This document shows positions 26,843 to 36,577 of a DNA stretch of 64,000 nt, in pieces. The stretch lies in the NCBI GenBank assembly GCA_017961175.1, contig JAGCXV010000035.1, forward strand, positions 119,423 to 183,422, read 5' to 3'. The first letter of the stretch is position 1, and every line of letters starts with the position of its first letter. Under the pieces are notes generated by a model. It was not told the origin of the DNA, searched no databases, and saw nothing but the letters and a program-made list of their open reading frames with translations. Source of the stretch: Bacteroidales bacterium (GTDB lineage Bacteria; Bacteroidota; Bacteroidia; Bacteroidales; UBA932). A program made the position numbers and the translations under genes.

Positions 26843-28852
26843 ATGAAAAAACTGACTATTATGTTGACAATCTGCGCTGCGACACTGGCAGCAGGCTGTA
26901 CTGACGAGAAAAAGGCGGAAAACGACAAGCCTTTCACATACATCGTGGATGAATTTGCGGACCTTCAGATCCTGCGCTACCAGATTCCTGACTGGGATTC
27001 GCTGAGCTTCGAGAACAAGGCATTCCTCTACTACACTTCAGAGGCGGCCAAGTGCGGAAGGGATATTATGTTCGACCAGATGGGAAAGTATAATCTCCGC
27101 ATCCGCAAGGTTATCGAGAAGATCATCGATGAGTATAAGGGAGATACGGAATGCAATGATTACAAAGAGTTTATAGTGTATGCAAAGAGAGTGTTCTTCT
27201 CCAACGGAATATATCACCACTATGCAGAAGACAAGTTCTATCCTGCCTGCCCTCCGGACTATTTCAGGAGCCTTATGGAGGCAACCGGCCAGAGTGAGCT
27301 CTGCGATGAGCTTCTGCCTGTGATTTACGAGACCTTCATTCTCCCGATGAGGCGCTGCAACGACACCAGGGTGGATATGGTCAAGAACTCTGCCGTTAAC
27401 TTCTACGAGGGAGACCTTACCCAGGAGGAGGTCAACAATTTCTACGACAAGATGGAAGATCCGAATGATCCGCATCCCATCTCCTACGGCCTGAATTCCA
27501 AGCTCGTGAAGAACGATGACGGAACCATCACGGAAGAAGTGTGGAAAGTGGGCGGACTCTATTCCAAGTCCATCGAGAAGATAATCGAGAACCTCAACAA
27601 GGCTAAGGAATTTGCCGAGACAGACGGACAGAAGAAGACTATCGAATTGCTGGTAAAATACTACACCACCGGCGACCTGCGCGACTGGGACGCTTACAAC
27701 ATCCAGTGGGTGGACGACGGAGCGAAGGTTGTGGACTTTACCAACGGCTTCATCGAGGATTATGACGACCCTCTGGGAAGAAAGGCCACCTGGGAAGGCA
27801 TCGCCAACTTCAAGGATCTTGGCGCTAGCCGCAGGACTGAGGCCATCAGCGCCCAGGCACAGTGGTTTGAGGACAATTCACCTGTTGACAAGCGTTTCAA
27901 GAAAGAGAACGTGAAGGGTGTGAGCGCAAAGGTTATCAACGTGACCGCCCTGGGCGGAGCCTGCTATCCTTCCACCCCTATCGGCATCAACCTTCCTAAC
28001 GCTAACTGGATCCGCAAGGAATACGGTTCCAAGAGCGTTACCATCAACAACATAACCGAGGCTTATGACAAGGCTGCCGACGAAATGCCTAAGAGCATCC
28101 TTACGGAATTCGCCTGGGATCAGGCTGAGATAGACATGTGCAAGAAGTATGGGGTCATGACCGACAACCTCCATACGGACCTCCACGAGTGCCTGGGACA
28201 CGCTTCCGGACAGCTTCTGCCAAACGTAAAGGAGAATGCCCTCAAGGAGTTCAATTCCGCTCTTGAAGAGGCAAGGGCAGACCTCTTCGCCCTGTACTAT
28301 CTGGCAGACCCTAAACTGGTGGAGATGGGATTGCTTCCGGACAGCGACGCCTACAAGGCAGAATACATGACCTATATCCGCAACGGCCTCTTCACCCAGT
28401 TCACCCGAATCGAACTTGGAAAGAAGAACACCGAGGCACACATGCAGAACCGCAAGCTTGTGGCCGAATGGGCTTACGAGCACGGGGCAAAGGACAATGT
28501 CATCGAGAAAAAGACCAGAGACGGCAAAACCTATTTCGTCATCAACGATTTCGAAAAGCTGAGAGGCCTGTTCGGTGAACTCCTCGCGGAGATCCAGAGA
28601 ATCAAATCCGAGGGAGACTACAAGGCCGGCAAGGCTCTGATTGAAAAATACGCTGTGGACATCGATCCTGTCCTCCACAAGGAGGTTCTGGAACGCTACG
28701 CAGCCCTCAACCTCAAGCCTTACAAGGGCTTCATCAACCCTGACATCGTTCCGGTCGAGAAGAACGGCAAGGTAGTGGACTACAAGATCGTCTACAACGA
28801 CGACTATCTGAAGCAGATGATGGAATACGGCAAGAAATACTCATTCGAATAA
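26843..28852 (+). CDS. dipeptidyl-peptidase III-like (M49) zinc peptidase, lipoprotein
   Basis: A 669-residue exported lipoprotein (lipobox AAGC, Cys19). The M49 zinc motif HEXXGH appears as HECLGH at 448-453, and the second motif EEARAD at 475-480 supplies the third zinc ligand. DPP III enzymes remove N-terminal dipeptides from small peptides, so a role in periplasmic peptide use is likely. It is first in a tightly packed trio with an esterase-like gene (sharing one base) and an MBL-fold gene (one base apart). Confidence 0.9.
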   Translation: MKKLTIMLTICAATLAAGCTDEKKAENDKPFTYIVDEFADLQILRYQIPDWDSLSFENKAFLYYTSEAAKCGRDIMFDQMGKYNLRIRKVIEKIIDEYKGDTECNDYKEFIVYAKRVFFSNGIYHHYAEDKFYPACPPDYFRSLMEATGQSELCDELLPVIYETFILPMRRCNDTRVDMVKNSAVNFYEGDLTQEEVNNFYDKMEDPNDPHPISYGLNSKLVKNDDGTITEEVWKVGGLYSKSIEKIIENLNKAKEFAETDGQKKTIELLVKYYTTGDLRDWDAYNIQWVDDGAKVVDFTNGFIEDYDDPLGRKATWEGIANFKDLGASRRTEAISAQAQWFEDNSPVDKRFKKENVKGVSAKVINVTALGGACYPSTPIGINLPNANWIRKEYGSKSVTINNITEAYDKAADEMPKSILTEFAWDQAEIDMCKKYGVMTDNLHTDLHECLGHASGQLLPNVKENALKEFNSALEEARADLFALYYLADPKLVEMGLLPDSDAYKAEYMTYIRNGLFTQFTRIELGKKNTEAHMQNRKLVAEWAYEHGAKDNVIEKKTRDGKTYFVINDFEKLRGLFGELLAEIQRIKSEGDYKAGKALIEKYAVDIDPVLHKEVLERYAALNLKPYKGFINPDIVPVEKNGKVVDYKIVYNDDYLKQMMEYGKKYSFE

Positions 28853-30150
28853 TGAAAAAAGCGTTTTGCATACTGGCGGCCACGTTCCTGGCGCTGACAT
28901 CCATTATAGCCCAGCCGTCCAAACAGTTTATCACGGTCTATGCCGAACCTGACCATTCTGACTGGATTTACTCCTGCGGAGAAAAGGCTGTGTTCACCCT
29001 CTATGCCGTCAAGGAAAATGTCCGGATGCCTAATGCCGAAATCAGTTACAGTTACGGCCCTGAAAAACTGAAGGCGGAAAAGACCGGGACTGTAACTACC
29101 GGAAAGGACGGATTTGCCCGCATAACCGTGCCCGGACGCAAGGTTCCGGGATTCACAACGGTAAATGTTAGCGTAACCTACAACGGCAAGCGCTACAGTA
29201 GCCAGACCAATATCGGCTTTGACCCTTACAGGATAGAACCGACCACCTCGCTTCCGGAAGACTTCGAGTCTTTCTGGGAGAATGCCAAGGAAAAGGCCGC
29301 CAGGGTGCCGATGCTTACCCGCGTCAGATATTCCCAGGAGGAAAGCAATGACAGAGTGGATGTCTTTTACATCCGCATCCAGTCATACAAAGCCGGCAAT
29401 TACGTTTACGGCGTGCTGACAGTTCCAAAGACGGAAGGCAGAAAACCGGCCATTCTCCGTCTGCCCGGTGCCGCCGTACGCAAGTTCAGCGGGCCGGATC
29501 CTCTGGCATACGAGGGCTTCGTGGTGCTGAACATCGGAGTCCACGGCATTCCGGTTGACCAGGACAGCGAGATTTACAAGCAGCTGGAAAACGGGGCCAT
29601 GTCCGGATATGTGCTTAAAGGCCTTGAGAACCGCGACAGCTATTATTACAAGCGGTCATATCTCGGATGCGTACGTGCCGTAGATTACCTGTGCAGCCGC
29701 GAGGACGTTGACCAGACCAGAATCGCCTGCTACGGAGGCAGCCAGGGCGGCATGCTGTCCATAGTGACAGCGGCCCTGGACAAGAGGATCAGCGCCCTGT
29801 TCGCCTATTTTCCGGCATTCTGCGATGTAACCGGCTACTATTATGGCCGCAGCGGAGGCTGGCCGCATCTCTTCCTTGACAAGAGCGATCCCCTGATAGA
29901 GCAGAAAGTTGCCGTATCCAAATACTATGATGTAGTCAACTTCGCTCGCTTCCTTTCCCAGCCGGGCTTCTACGCCTGGGGCTTCAACGACATTGTCTGC
30001 TGCCCGTCCTCCACATTCTCGGCCTACAATGTCATAAAAGCTCCTAAAACCCTGTGCCTTGCCCGCGATACCGGCCACTGGCTTTACCCGTGGCAAAGCG
30101 AAGAAGCCCTCAAATGGCTGAAATCACAGTTCAACATGCAGTCTGAATGA
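28852..30150 (+). CDS. acetyl-xylan-esterase-like alpha/beta hydrolase, exported
   Basis: A 432-residue protein with a signal peptide (residues 1-21). A beta-sandwich-like N-terminal domain (about 25-130) is followed by an alpha/beta-hydrolase domain of the AXE1/cephalosporin-C-deacetylase family starting at SLPEDFESFWENA. The nucleophile elbow is GGSQGG (Ser about 297), and the terminal catalytic His is in DTGHWLYP. It probably removes acetyl groups from glycans. Its start overlaps the previous stop by one base (TAATG), so it is translationally coupled. Confidence 0.85.
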   Translation: MKKAFCILAATFLALTSIIAQPSKQFITVYAEPDHSDWIYSCGEKAVFTLYAVKENVRMPNAEISYSYGPEKLKAEKTGTVTTGKDGFARITVPGRKVPGFTTVNVSVTYNGKRYSSQTNIGFDPYRIEPTTSLPEDFESFWENAKEKAARVPMLTRVRYSQEESNDRVDVFYIRIQSYKAGNYVYGVLTVPKTEGRKPAILRLPGAAVRKFSGPDPLAYEGFVVLNIGVHGIPVDQDSEIYKQLENGAMSGYVLKGLENRDSYYYKRSYLGCVRAVDYLCSREDVDQTRIACYGGSQGGMLSIVTAALDKRISALFAYFPAFCDVTGYYYGRSGGWPHLFLDKSDPLIEQKVAVSKYYDVVNFARFLSQPGFYAWGFNDIVCCPSSTFSAYNVIKAPKTLCLARDTGHWLYPWQSEEALKWLKSQFNMQSE

Positions 30151-30151
30151 T

Positions 30152-31273
30152 ATGAAAGCCTTAAGGATATTGTTAGCCTCAGCGATGGCAATCTTGTTGT
30201 CCGGCTCCATTTGCCGGGCCCAGAACATCGGTGGGCAGCACATCGATTCACTTCCTGTTGTAAAGGAGAACGGAGTGATACGGGAATATTGGGGCAACAC
30301 GGACAAGTATCTTTTTCAGCAGAACGGCAATATGCTCATTTTGGCGTCCAAGGTTCTGGAACAGGAAGGACCGAGCGCAAAACCTTCTGATGCCAGGCAG
30401 CTTGCCCTCTCTGCCATCGATGTGGCAGCGCACGATACCGCAAGGCTGATTACCACATTTCTCCAGGTGTATGTAAACGGCCGTATGTCAGATGCACTTA
30501 AACATCTGACGGAAACTCAAGTACACCATCCGGACCAGAGCCCTCACCAGCACGCCAAACCTGAGGCCGTGGAGGTTATTAAACTCTACAACGACGGTTT
30601 CATTGTCCGCAGCGAAAGTGTAACCCTGGGCTTTGATCTTTGCTTTACAGCAGGAGAGCATAAAATGCTTCAGGACAAATACATTGAGAAAATGCTCAGT
30701 CTCTGCGATGCACTTTTCATCTCCCACAAAGACCCGGATCATTGCGACAGGAGAGTCATAGAAATCGCGAAGAAACTCGGCGTTCCTGTTTATGGGCCGC
30801 AAGACACTGGAATAGAGTATGTCAAGGGATACCGTTCAGATGATTTCTCTGAGGTTGAACTGCCGATTAAATCTGGAAAGAAGATCGAGGCGATTGCTAT
30901 CCCGGGCCATCAGGACGACCTGCAGAACAACATCTGGATGATCACCCTGCCGGAAAAGAGGACTCTTGTCCACTTCGGAGACCAGTGGAAGAAAGAAGAT
31001 GTTCCGTGGCTGAAAGAAATCCGGCAGAAGGTCGGCAAAACGGTGGATGTCCTGCTGATAGACTGCTGGGCCATGCATCTGGAAGCAATGATAAAGGCAT
31101 TTGCCCCGGCGTATGTAATTTCCGGGCACGAGAACGAACTGAGCCACACGATAGACCATCGCGAGGCTTATTGGCTCACTCAATATAAGTTTGACAAGAT
31201 TGCAACGGGAATACCTTCCCTTGTCATGGCATGGGGAGAATGGGTGGAGCTTTACCTCTACCGTTCAAATTAA
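30152..31273 (+). CDS. MBL-fold metallo-hydrolase-like protein with altered metal motif, exported
   Basis: A 373-residue protein with a signal peptide (about 1-23). Residues 145-345 look like a metallo-beta-lactamase fold. The usual HxHxDH motif reads H192-K-D194-P-D196-H197, so the second His is replaced by Asp. Other ligands look intact: His253 in PGHQDD, Asp277 in HFGDQW and His326 in SGHENE. A His/Gln-rich patch at about 125-135 is outside the fold. It follows the esterase gene by one base. Substrate unknown. Confidence 0.75.
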   Translation: MKALRILLASAMAILLSGSICRAQNIGGQHIDSLPVVKENGVIREYWGNTDKYLFQQNGNMLILASKVLEQEGPSAKPSDARQLALSAIDVAAHDTARLITTFLQVYVNGRMSDALKHLTETQVHHPDQSPHQHAKPEAVEVIKLYNDGFIVRSESVTLGFDLCFTAGEHKMLQDKYIEKMLSLCDALFISHKDPDHCDRRVIEIAKKLGVPVYGPQDTGIEYVKGYRSDDFSEVELPIKSGKKIEAIAIPGHQDDLQNNIWMITLPEKRTLVHFGDQWKKEDVPWLKEIRQKVGKTVDVLLIDCWAMHLEAMIKAFAPAYVISGHENELSHTIDHREAYWLTQYKFDKIATGIPSLVMAWGEWVELYLYRSN

Positions 31274-31287
31274 GACTGGACTAACTC

Positions 31288-31767
31288 TTATTCCGCAGGA
31301 TAAACCGTAACCATAATTACCTTGGAATTGCCCGCGGCGTCTTTAGCCGTGAGGGAACTCATACCGTCTGTGGTTGCGTTGATTTTCAGTATTGTGGAAG
31401 CGTTGGTCGTTGCGGTGGTTGTACCGTAATCATAGCCGTTTGCCTTTGTATCAGGACCAGCCTCCCCAACTGTCTTCTGGATTGCGGACAGAGACAGGGT
31501 TGCAGAACCGGTAGCCGTCCATTTTACTGAACCACCGAAAATCTCCTTCGTAGAACCGTTGCCTACGTAGAGGGTTATGGTTTCACCAACTTCCATATAA
31601 ATGTTCTCTGGAGCTGCGGTGGAGTTTCCATAAAAGATTCTGGCGTTGATAGTCTGGAAGGTTTCTGCCTGTTCCTCTTCCCCGGAAGAAGATTTCTTTG
31701 AGCAAGACATCAGAACAGGAACTGCTGCAATCAGCAAAATCGCTGAGATAAAACGGAACTTATTCAT
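31288..31767 (-). CDS. hypothetical lipoprotein with Ig-like beta domain
   Basis: A 159-residue lipoprotein (lipobox VLMSC, Cys22). A Ser/Gly/Glu linker follows and then a Thr/Ala/Gly-rich beta-strand domain that resembles the bacterial Ig-like repeats of Bacteroidota surface proteins (for example EVGETITLYVGNGS and a terminal KVIMVTVYPAE). No catalytic residues are recognisable. It lies between the MBL gene (convergent) and the amino-acid symporter (same strand, 61 bases upstream). Confidence 0.72.
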   Translation of the reverse strand: MNKFRFISAILLIAAVPVLMSCSKKSSSGEEEQAETFQTINARIFYGNSTAAPENIYMEVGETITLYVGNGSTKEIFGGSVKWTATGSATLSLSAIQKTVGEAGPDTKANGYDYGTTTATTNASTILKINATTDGMSSLTAKDAAGNSKVIMVTVYPAE

Positions 31768-31828
31768 AAGGCTATAATAATTTCACTTTTATAAACGCAA
31801 TATACAAAAACCGTGCGATTGCGTTTGC

Positions 31829-33277
31829 TTAAATGTCTTTTGTCATATCTGCCCTTGCGGCACGCTTGCCGGTAAGAAGAGGTATCTCCTCGCCCGACTC
31901 CATATCCAGCTGGTTGCTCCAGAGGTACTTTCTGGTCTCCGATACTATAACGCCGCTAAGCAATATGAGTGCTATGATGTTCGGAACAGCCATCAGGGCA
32001 TTGAGGATATCCGCAAAGTTCCAGACAATCGTAAGGTTCATCACTGCTCCCACATATACCAGCACAACCCAGACAATGCGGTAGAGGAAGACAACACGCC
32101 TGCCAGCAAGGTACTCGATGCTGCGTTCCGCATAATAGCTCCAGCCCAGGATCGTGGAGAAGGCAAATGTAGCAAGGCTCACAGTAAGCACTATGGAGCC
32201 CACATACGGAATCTGGCCGAATGCCAGCTGAGTAAGCTTGGCACCGTCATCGTAGTCGATTTCCGGGTTGATAATGATGCTGGAAACCAGCACCAGGCCC
32301 GTGAGGGCGCATACCACAACCGTATCCCAGAACGTTCCGGTAGATGAAACCAAAGCCTGGCGGACCGGATTTTTTGTCTGGGCGGCAGCGGCTGCTATCG
32401 GGGCGGATCCCATACCGGACTCGTTGGAGAAGAGTCCCCTGGCAATACCATAGCGGCAAACCATCATCACAGTGACTCCGGCCATTCCTCCAAGACCGGC
32501 CTTAGCAGAGAAGGCTGAACGGCAGATCAGGGATATAGTATCGCCGAGAACATTCCAGTTCATTCCAAGTATTACAAGGCAGCCTATTATGTAGAAAATG
32601 GCCATAAACGGAACCAGAAGCCCGCAAACCCTGGCGATACCCTTGATTCCGAAGAATGTTACCAGCATCACCAGGAAAGCCACCGCAAGGCCAGTATATT
32701 CCTTTGGAATGCCGGTAAATGAAGGTCCGAACAAGCCCTCCTGGTCCAGAAGGGTGGAAATTGCGTTTGACTGTACAAGGTCACCGATACCGAATGCGGC
32801 AAGTGCGGCAAGAATACAGAAAAGCACTGCAAGGAACTTACTGTGGACTCCCCTTTCCAGCGCGTACATAGGACCGCCAAGCATAGTGCCTTTGGCTGTC
32901 CTGACCCTGTATTTTATGGCAAGCAGGCCTTCGCCGTATTTTGTCGCGATTCCCAGAAGGCCGGTCAGCCAGCACCACAGCACAGCTCCGGGACCTCCAA
33001 GAGAAACCGCCGTGGCAACGCCTATGATGTTTCCCGTACCTATCGTGGCGGCGAGGGATGTGGTAAGAGCCCCGAACTGACTAACGTCGCCGGCAGCGTT
33101 CTTGTCACGTTTGAACGATATTCCGATTGCCTTGAAAATATATCTTTGAGGAAACCTCAGCCTGATCGTTAGAAAGATGTGAGTTCCCACAAGTAAAATT
33201 ATCAGAGGCCACCCCCAGATAAAATCGCTGACCGATTTGATATAAGAATCTAAAATAGAAACAAAGCTGCCTTCCAT
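31829..33277 (-). CDS. sodium:alanine symporter family protein (AGCS)
   Basis: A 482-residue integral membrane protein with about eleven helices. Typical AGCS sequence includes TSLAATIGTGNIIGVATAVSLGGPGA, GMLGGPMYALERG-like text and a central GLFSNESGMGSAPIAAAAAQ. It imports alanine or glycine with sodium. In-frame ATGs exist at 33313, 33298 and 33277; MEGSFVSILD at 33277 best matches the family N terminus. It is divergent from the S41 peptidase gene. Confidence 0.92.
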   Translation of the reverse strand: MEGSFVSILDSYIKSVSDFIWGWPLIILLVGTHIFLTIRLRFPQRYIFKAIGISFKRDKNAAGDVSQFGALTTSLAATIGTGNIIGVATAVSLGGPGAVLWCWLTGLLGIATKYGEGLLAIKYRVRTAKGTMLGGPMYALERGVHSKFLAVLFCILAALAAFGIGDLVQSNAISTLLDQEGLFGPSFTGIPKEYTGLAVAFLVMLVTFFGIKGIARVCGLLVPFMAIFYIIGCLVILGMNWNVLGDTISLICRSAFSAKAGLGGMAGVTVMMVCRYGIARGLFSNESGMGSAPIAAAAAQTKNPVRQALVSSTGTFWDTVVVCALTGLVLVSSIIINPEIDYDDGAKLTQLAFGQIPYVGSIVLTVSLATFAFSTILGWSYYAERSIEYLAGRRVVFLYRIVWVVLVYVGAVMNLTIVWNFADILNALMAVPNIIALILLSGVIVSETRKYLWSNQLDMESGEEIPLLTGKRAARADMTKDI

Positions 33278-33387
33278 ACACGCAATAATTGTAACCATCA
33301 ACAAATTTAACAAAAAAACTGTATTTTTGCCTTACGGGTTGGTCTCATTATTGCAGCAACCTTTATTCGTTGATTAAACAGATTATT

Positions 33388-34743
33388 ATGAAAAGAATTT
33401 TCAAGGGTTCCCTCATAGCCTTTTCCGTGGCTTTCCTTTCTCTGACCTTTGCATTATCATCCTGTATATTTGACGGCGGAGACAAGGAAGATAAGACCGA
33501 CAAGGATTCGACCACTGTCAAAACCTTCGTTGACCAGCTGATGAAGCAATACTATTACTGGGCAGACCAGATGCCTTCATCCGTGACAATGAAAGGCAAG
33601 AGCGTCAACGATTATTTCCAGTCTCTGCTGGTCAAGAAAGACCGCTGGAGCTGGATGATGAACGGCCAGTCCTACAACTCGATGGAAACAGGAATCTCCA
33701 CTTCCTACGGATTCCACATTGCCCAGCCGATAGACTATTTCAAGGACTATGACGTTTACATCACTTACGTGGACAAGAATTCCCCACTGGCAAAGGCCGG
33801 AGTGACCAGAGGCTGGCAGCTCACCCACATAGCCGGAACAGACGTAAGCACACTCATCAGGAACGACCAGTTCTACGATGAAATCGAGAGGGCATCCAAC
33901 AAGTTCACCTTCAAGAAGACGGACGGTACCTCCGTGGAACTGAACCTTTCACAGACATCCTTCCAGAGCAATTCCGTTACCCTTACAAAGGTCTTTACCG
34001 CCGCAGACTGCGGCAAGCTTTCCAAGAGTGCCAAGGTCGGTTACATTCTCTACACCACCTTCAACTCCAATATGAAGAACGAGATTATCACCGCACTCAC
34101 CCAGATGAAAACCCAAGGAATTACGGACTTCATCTTCGACCTCAGATACAACGGCGGCGGAGACCTTGACGTATGCACTGACATTGCCGGATATCTTGCT
34201 CCTGCATCTGCAGACGGAAAGACTTTCGTCACCCTTTCCCATAACCTTGCAAACAAGAAGGAAGACAAGAGCTACACCATCAAGCGCACAGCCAATTCTC
34301 TGGACCTTAGCAAGATTTACATCATCACAGGCTCAAGGACAGCATCCGCTTCCGAGAGCATGATCAACTGCCTCAGCCCTTATATGGAAGTGCAGACAGT
34401 CGGAGGCCAGACTTACGGCAAGCCAAACGGTATGTATGTATTTCTCTACCCTCAGAAAGCCAAGGAAAAAGACATAGACTATGCGTTCCTGCCAATCTGC
34501 TTCTACTGCATGAACTCGGAAGGCAAGGCTGACTATGATAACGGAATCACTCCGAAGAACAAGAGATACGACGATCTTTATCACGATTTCTCCGGAGAGG
34601 AAGACCTCATTAAAGCCTGTCTGGAGCACATTGCCACCGGCTCCTATCCTGATCTCCCTGGCACAAAGGCCACCAAGGCAGTATCAGCCGGCAAACAGCT
34701 CCGCACTGAAGACGGATTTATCGGCGCATACATAAAGAAATAG
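33388..34743 (+). CDS. S41-family (C-terminal processing) peptidase, lipoprotein
   Basis: A 451-residue exported lipoprotein (lipobox LSSC, Cys26). It has an N-terminal helical region (about 45-100), a PDZ-like domain (about 105-190) with NSPLAKAGVTRGWQ, and the S41 catalytic domain. The nucleophile Ser lies in GSRTASASESM and the general-base region near GGQTYGKPNG. The family cleaves C-terminal tails of periplasmic proteins. Start chosen at 33388, giving a clean signal peptide; six upstream in-frame codons are possible. TATTTTTG at 33322-33329 is a possible -7 element. Confidence 0.88.
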   Translation: MKRIFKGSLIAFSVAFLSLTFALSSCIFDGGDKEDKTDKDSTTVKTFVDQLMKQYYYWADQMPSSVTMKGKSVNDYFQSLLVKKDRWSWMMNGQSYNSMETGISTSYGFHIAQPIDYFKDYDVYITYVDKNSPLAKAGVTRGWQLTHIAGTDVSTLIRNDQFYDEIERASNKFTFKKTDGTSVELNLSQTSFQSNSVTLTKVFTAADCGKLSKSAKVGYILYTTFNSNMKNEIITALTQMKTQGITDFIFDLRYNGGGDLDVCTDIAGYLAPASADGKTFVTLSHNLANKKEDKSYTIKRTANSLDLSKIYIITGSRTASASESMINCLSPYMEVQTVGGQTYGKPNGMYVFLYPQKAKEKDIDYAFLPICFYCMNSEGKADYDNGITPKNKRYDDLYHDFSGEEDLIKACLEHIATGSYPDLPGTKATKAVSAGKQLRTEDGFIGAYIKK

Positions 34744-34768
34744 CGATTTTCCCAAGATTTTTTGGACA

Positions 34769-34798
34769 TTGAAATAATTATTGCTATTTTTATGTTTG
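34769..34798 (+). promoter_or_regulatory. promoter for the Hc1-like histone gene
   Basis: TTG at 34769-34771, a 19-base spacer and TATGTTTG at 34791-34798, a full consensus match. The ATG lies 47 bases downstream. The surrounding DNA is markedly AT-rich. Confidence 0.7.
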
Positions 34799-34845
34799 AA
34801 TTTGATGACTATGTAACACAATAATTAATTTTTAACATTTTTATT

Positions 34846-35022
34846 ATGGAGAAAATATTCAAGAACATTCAGGCTCAGTTTGAGGCTTTCAACAAGGACG
34901 CTGAGGCACAGATCGTAAAGGGCAACAAGGCTGCCGGAACTCGCGCAAGAAAGGCTGCTTTGGAAATCACCAAGCTGATGAAGGACTTCAGAAAGGCTTC
35001 CGTTGAGGCTGCAAAGAAGTAA
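34846..35022 (+). CDS. histone H1-like protein, Hc1 type
   Basis: A 58-residue very basic protein: an N-terminal helical segment MEKIFKNIQAQFEAFNKDAE, then a Lys/Ala/Arg-rich region (GNKAAGTRARKAALEI, ASVEAAKK). This is the usual form of the small chlamydial Hc1-like proteins found in nearly all Bacteroidota, which probably bind DNA non-specifically. It is flanked by its own consensus promoter and a strong terminator, so it is a single-gene unit, probably highly expressed. Confidence 0.87.
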   Translation: MEKIFKNIQAQFEAFNKDAEAQIVKGNKAAGTRARKAALEITKLMKDFRKASVEAAKK

Positions 35023-35044
35023 TCAACTGAACTGAAAAAGAGAG

Positions 35045-35074
35045 AAGGGAAGGCATTCGTCTTCCCTTTTTTTT
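35045..35074 (+). terminator. rho-independent terminator after the Hc1-like gene
   Basis: AAGGGAAG (35045-35052) pairs with CTTCCCTT (35061-35068) around an 8-base loop, followed by a run of T (35067-35074). It sits 23 bases after the stop codon. Confidence 0.88.
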
Positions 35075-35123
35075 GCGCCATCAAGTCCGTCGTAATCCAA
35101 GAGAATTCTTATATTTGTGAGTT

Positions 35124-35858
35124 ATGAACAAAACAGCAAATTACCGTTTCACCATAATTTCCCCGGTATTCAACGAAGAGGGAAACATTGCCAGGCTGGC
35201 CCAGACTCTGGACAAGTACATCAATTCTGCTGAAGACAAGAGCGCCTGCGTGCTTTTCGTCAACGACGGCAGCGCCGACAAGTCTCTGGAAATGATAAAA
35301 GACGAGTGCTCTAAGAGGAAGAACTTCTACTATCTTTCCCTTGAGAAGCGCACTGGGCTCAGCGGTGCCATCAAGGCCGGATTCGACAACACTTTCTCCC
35401 CTCTGGTGGGATATATAGACGCGGACCTTCAGACAACTCCTGAAGACTTTGACCTGCTGCTCCCTTATGCAGACGAGTACCCGCTGGTTATGGGAATCAG
35501 GGCAAACCGCAAGGACTCTGCATGGAAAAACTTCCAGAGCAAGTTCGCCAACGGTTTCCGCAAGATGTTCACTCACGACGGGGCCACGGATACAGGCTGC
35601 CCGCTGAAGATTCTCCACACGGATTACGCCAAGAGAGTCCCTATGTTCACCGGCATGCACCGCTTCTTCCCGGCCCTGATCCAGCTTCAGGAAGGCGGCA
35701 AGATGAAGCAGGTTCCGGTAAGGCACTTCCCAAGAGTTGCCGGAGTGTCCAAGTACAATGTATGGAACAGGCTCATCGGCCCTATGAAGGACTGCTTCGC
35801 CTATCGCTGGATGAAAAAGAGATACATCAACTACTCATTCAAGGACAATAACCTGTAG
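35124..35858 (+). CDS. family 2 glycosyltransferase, dolichyl-phosphate-mannose-synthase/ArnC-like
   Basis: A 244-residue GT-A enzyme: ISPVFNEEGNI at 12-22, VNDGSADKS near 47-55 and the metal-binding DAD at 99-101 (YIDADLQTTPED). There is no C-terminal membrane segment, as in soluble DPM1 types. It probably loads a sugar onto a polyprenyl phosphate. It heads a unit with a LAB_N protein, an ArnT-like transferase and an epimerase, which supports that role. TATATTTG at 35110-35117 lies only 6 bases before the ATG, so the transcript may be leaderless. Confidence 0.87.
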   Translation: MNKTANYRFTIISPVFNEEGNIARLAQTLDKYINSAEDKSACVLFVNDGSADKSLEMIKDECSKRKNFYYLSLEKRTGLSGAIKAGFDNTFSPLVGYIDADLQTTPEDFDLLLPYADEYPLVMGIRANRKDSAWKNFQSKFANGFRKMFTHDGATDTGCPLKILHTDYAKRVPMFTGMHRFFPALIQLQEGGKMKQVPVRHFPRVAGVSKYNVWNRLIGPMKDCFAYRWMKKRYINYSFKDNNL

Positions 35859-35863
35859 CCTAA

Positions 35864-36577
35864 ATGGAAAGGACTCTCAGCCAATGGATCATATTCGGCA
35901 TCGGATTTCTGGCGCAGGGGCTTTTCTCCGCCAGGATACTGGTCCAGTGGATTATGTCCGAGAGAAAGAAGAAGGTAGTATCTCCTACCATCTTCTGGGT
36001 GCTTAGCCTGGTGGCTTCATACCTGTTCTTCATTTACGGATGGCTGAGGAACGACTTTGCCATAATGTTCGGCCAGGTGATTTCCTACTACATCTATATG
36101 TGGAACCTGAAGATAAAGGGAGTATGGAGCATTTCCAAAGACGGCCGGATCGAAGGTTCAAAGGGAAATATCTGGTGGAAAGCCCCTCTGCTTACCATCC
36201 TTCTGATTACACCGATAGTTGGTATCGGATATATACTTACAGATCTGGAAGGCTTCAAGCAGCAGGTTTTCCAGAACAGCAGCATCCCGATGTGGCTGGT
36301 GATTTTCGGCTCTCTGGGGCAGATAATCTTTACACTGAGATTCGTATACCAGTTCTTCTACTCCAAGAAGCGTAACGAGAGCCATCTTCCTGCCGGATTC
36401 TGGATCATAAGCCTGATAGGCAGCGCCTGCATAGTTACATACGCAATTATAAGGAAAGACCCTGTGCTGGCTCTTGGCCAGAGCACCGGATTCATCTCAT
36501 ACACAAGGAACCTGATGATTCTGCAGAAGCAGAAGAAAAGGGAAGCGGAAAACACGGAAAAGGAGAACGGGCAATGA
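35864..36577 (+). CDS. membrane protein with two LAB_N (lipid-A-disaccharide synthase N-terminal) domains
   Basis: A 237-residue protein of six or seven helices. Residues about 6-85 and 140-232 are two copies of the LAB_N domain: FGIGFLAQGLFSARILVQW in the first and FGSLGQIIFTLRFVYQF in the second. Each is followed by a segment ending in GQxxx(Y/F)xxYxxN. The domain occurs alone or fused to glycosyltransferases in lipid A-related genes; its biochemistry is unsettled. Its stop overlaps the ArnT-like start by 4 bases. Its small size and multi-helix plan resemble flippases of lipid-linked sugars, which is inference. Confidence 0.85.
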   Translation: MERTLSQWIIFGIGFLAQGLFSARILVQWIMSERKKKVVSPTIFWVLSLVASYLFFIYGWLRNDFAIMFGQVISYYIYMWNLKIKGVWSISKDGRIEGSKGNIWWKAPLLTILLITPIVGIGYILTDLEGFKQQVFQNSSIPMWLVIFGSLGQIIFTLRFVYQFFYSKKRNESHLPAGFWIISLIGSACIVTYAIIRKDPVLALGQSTGFISYTRNLMILQKQKKREAENTEKENGQ

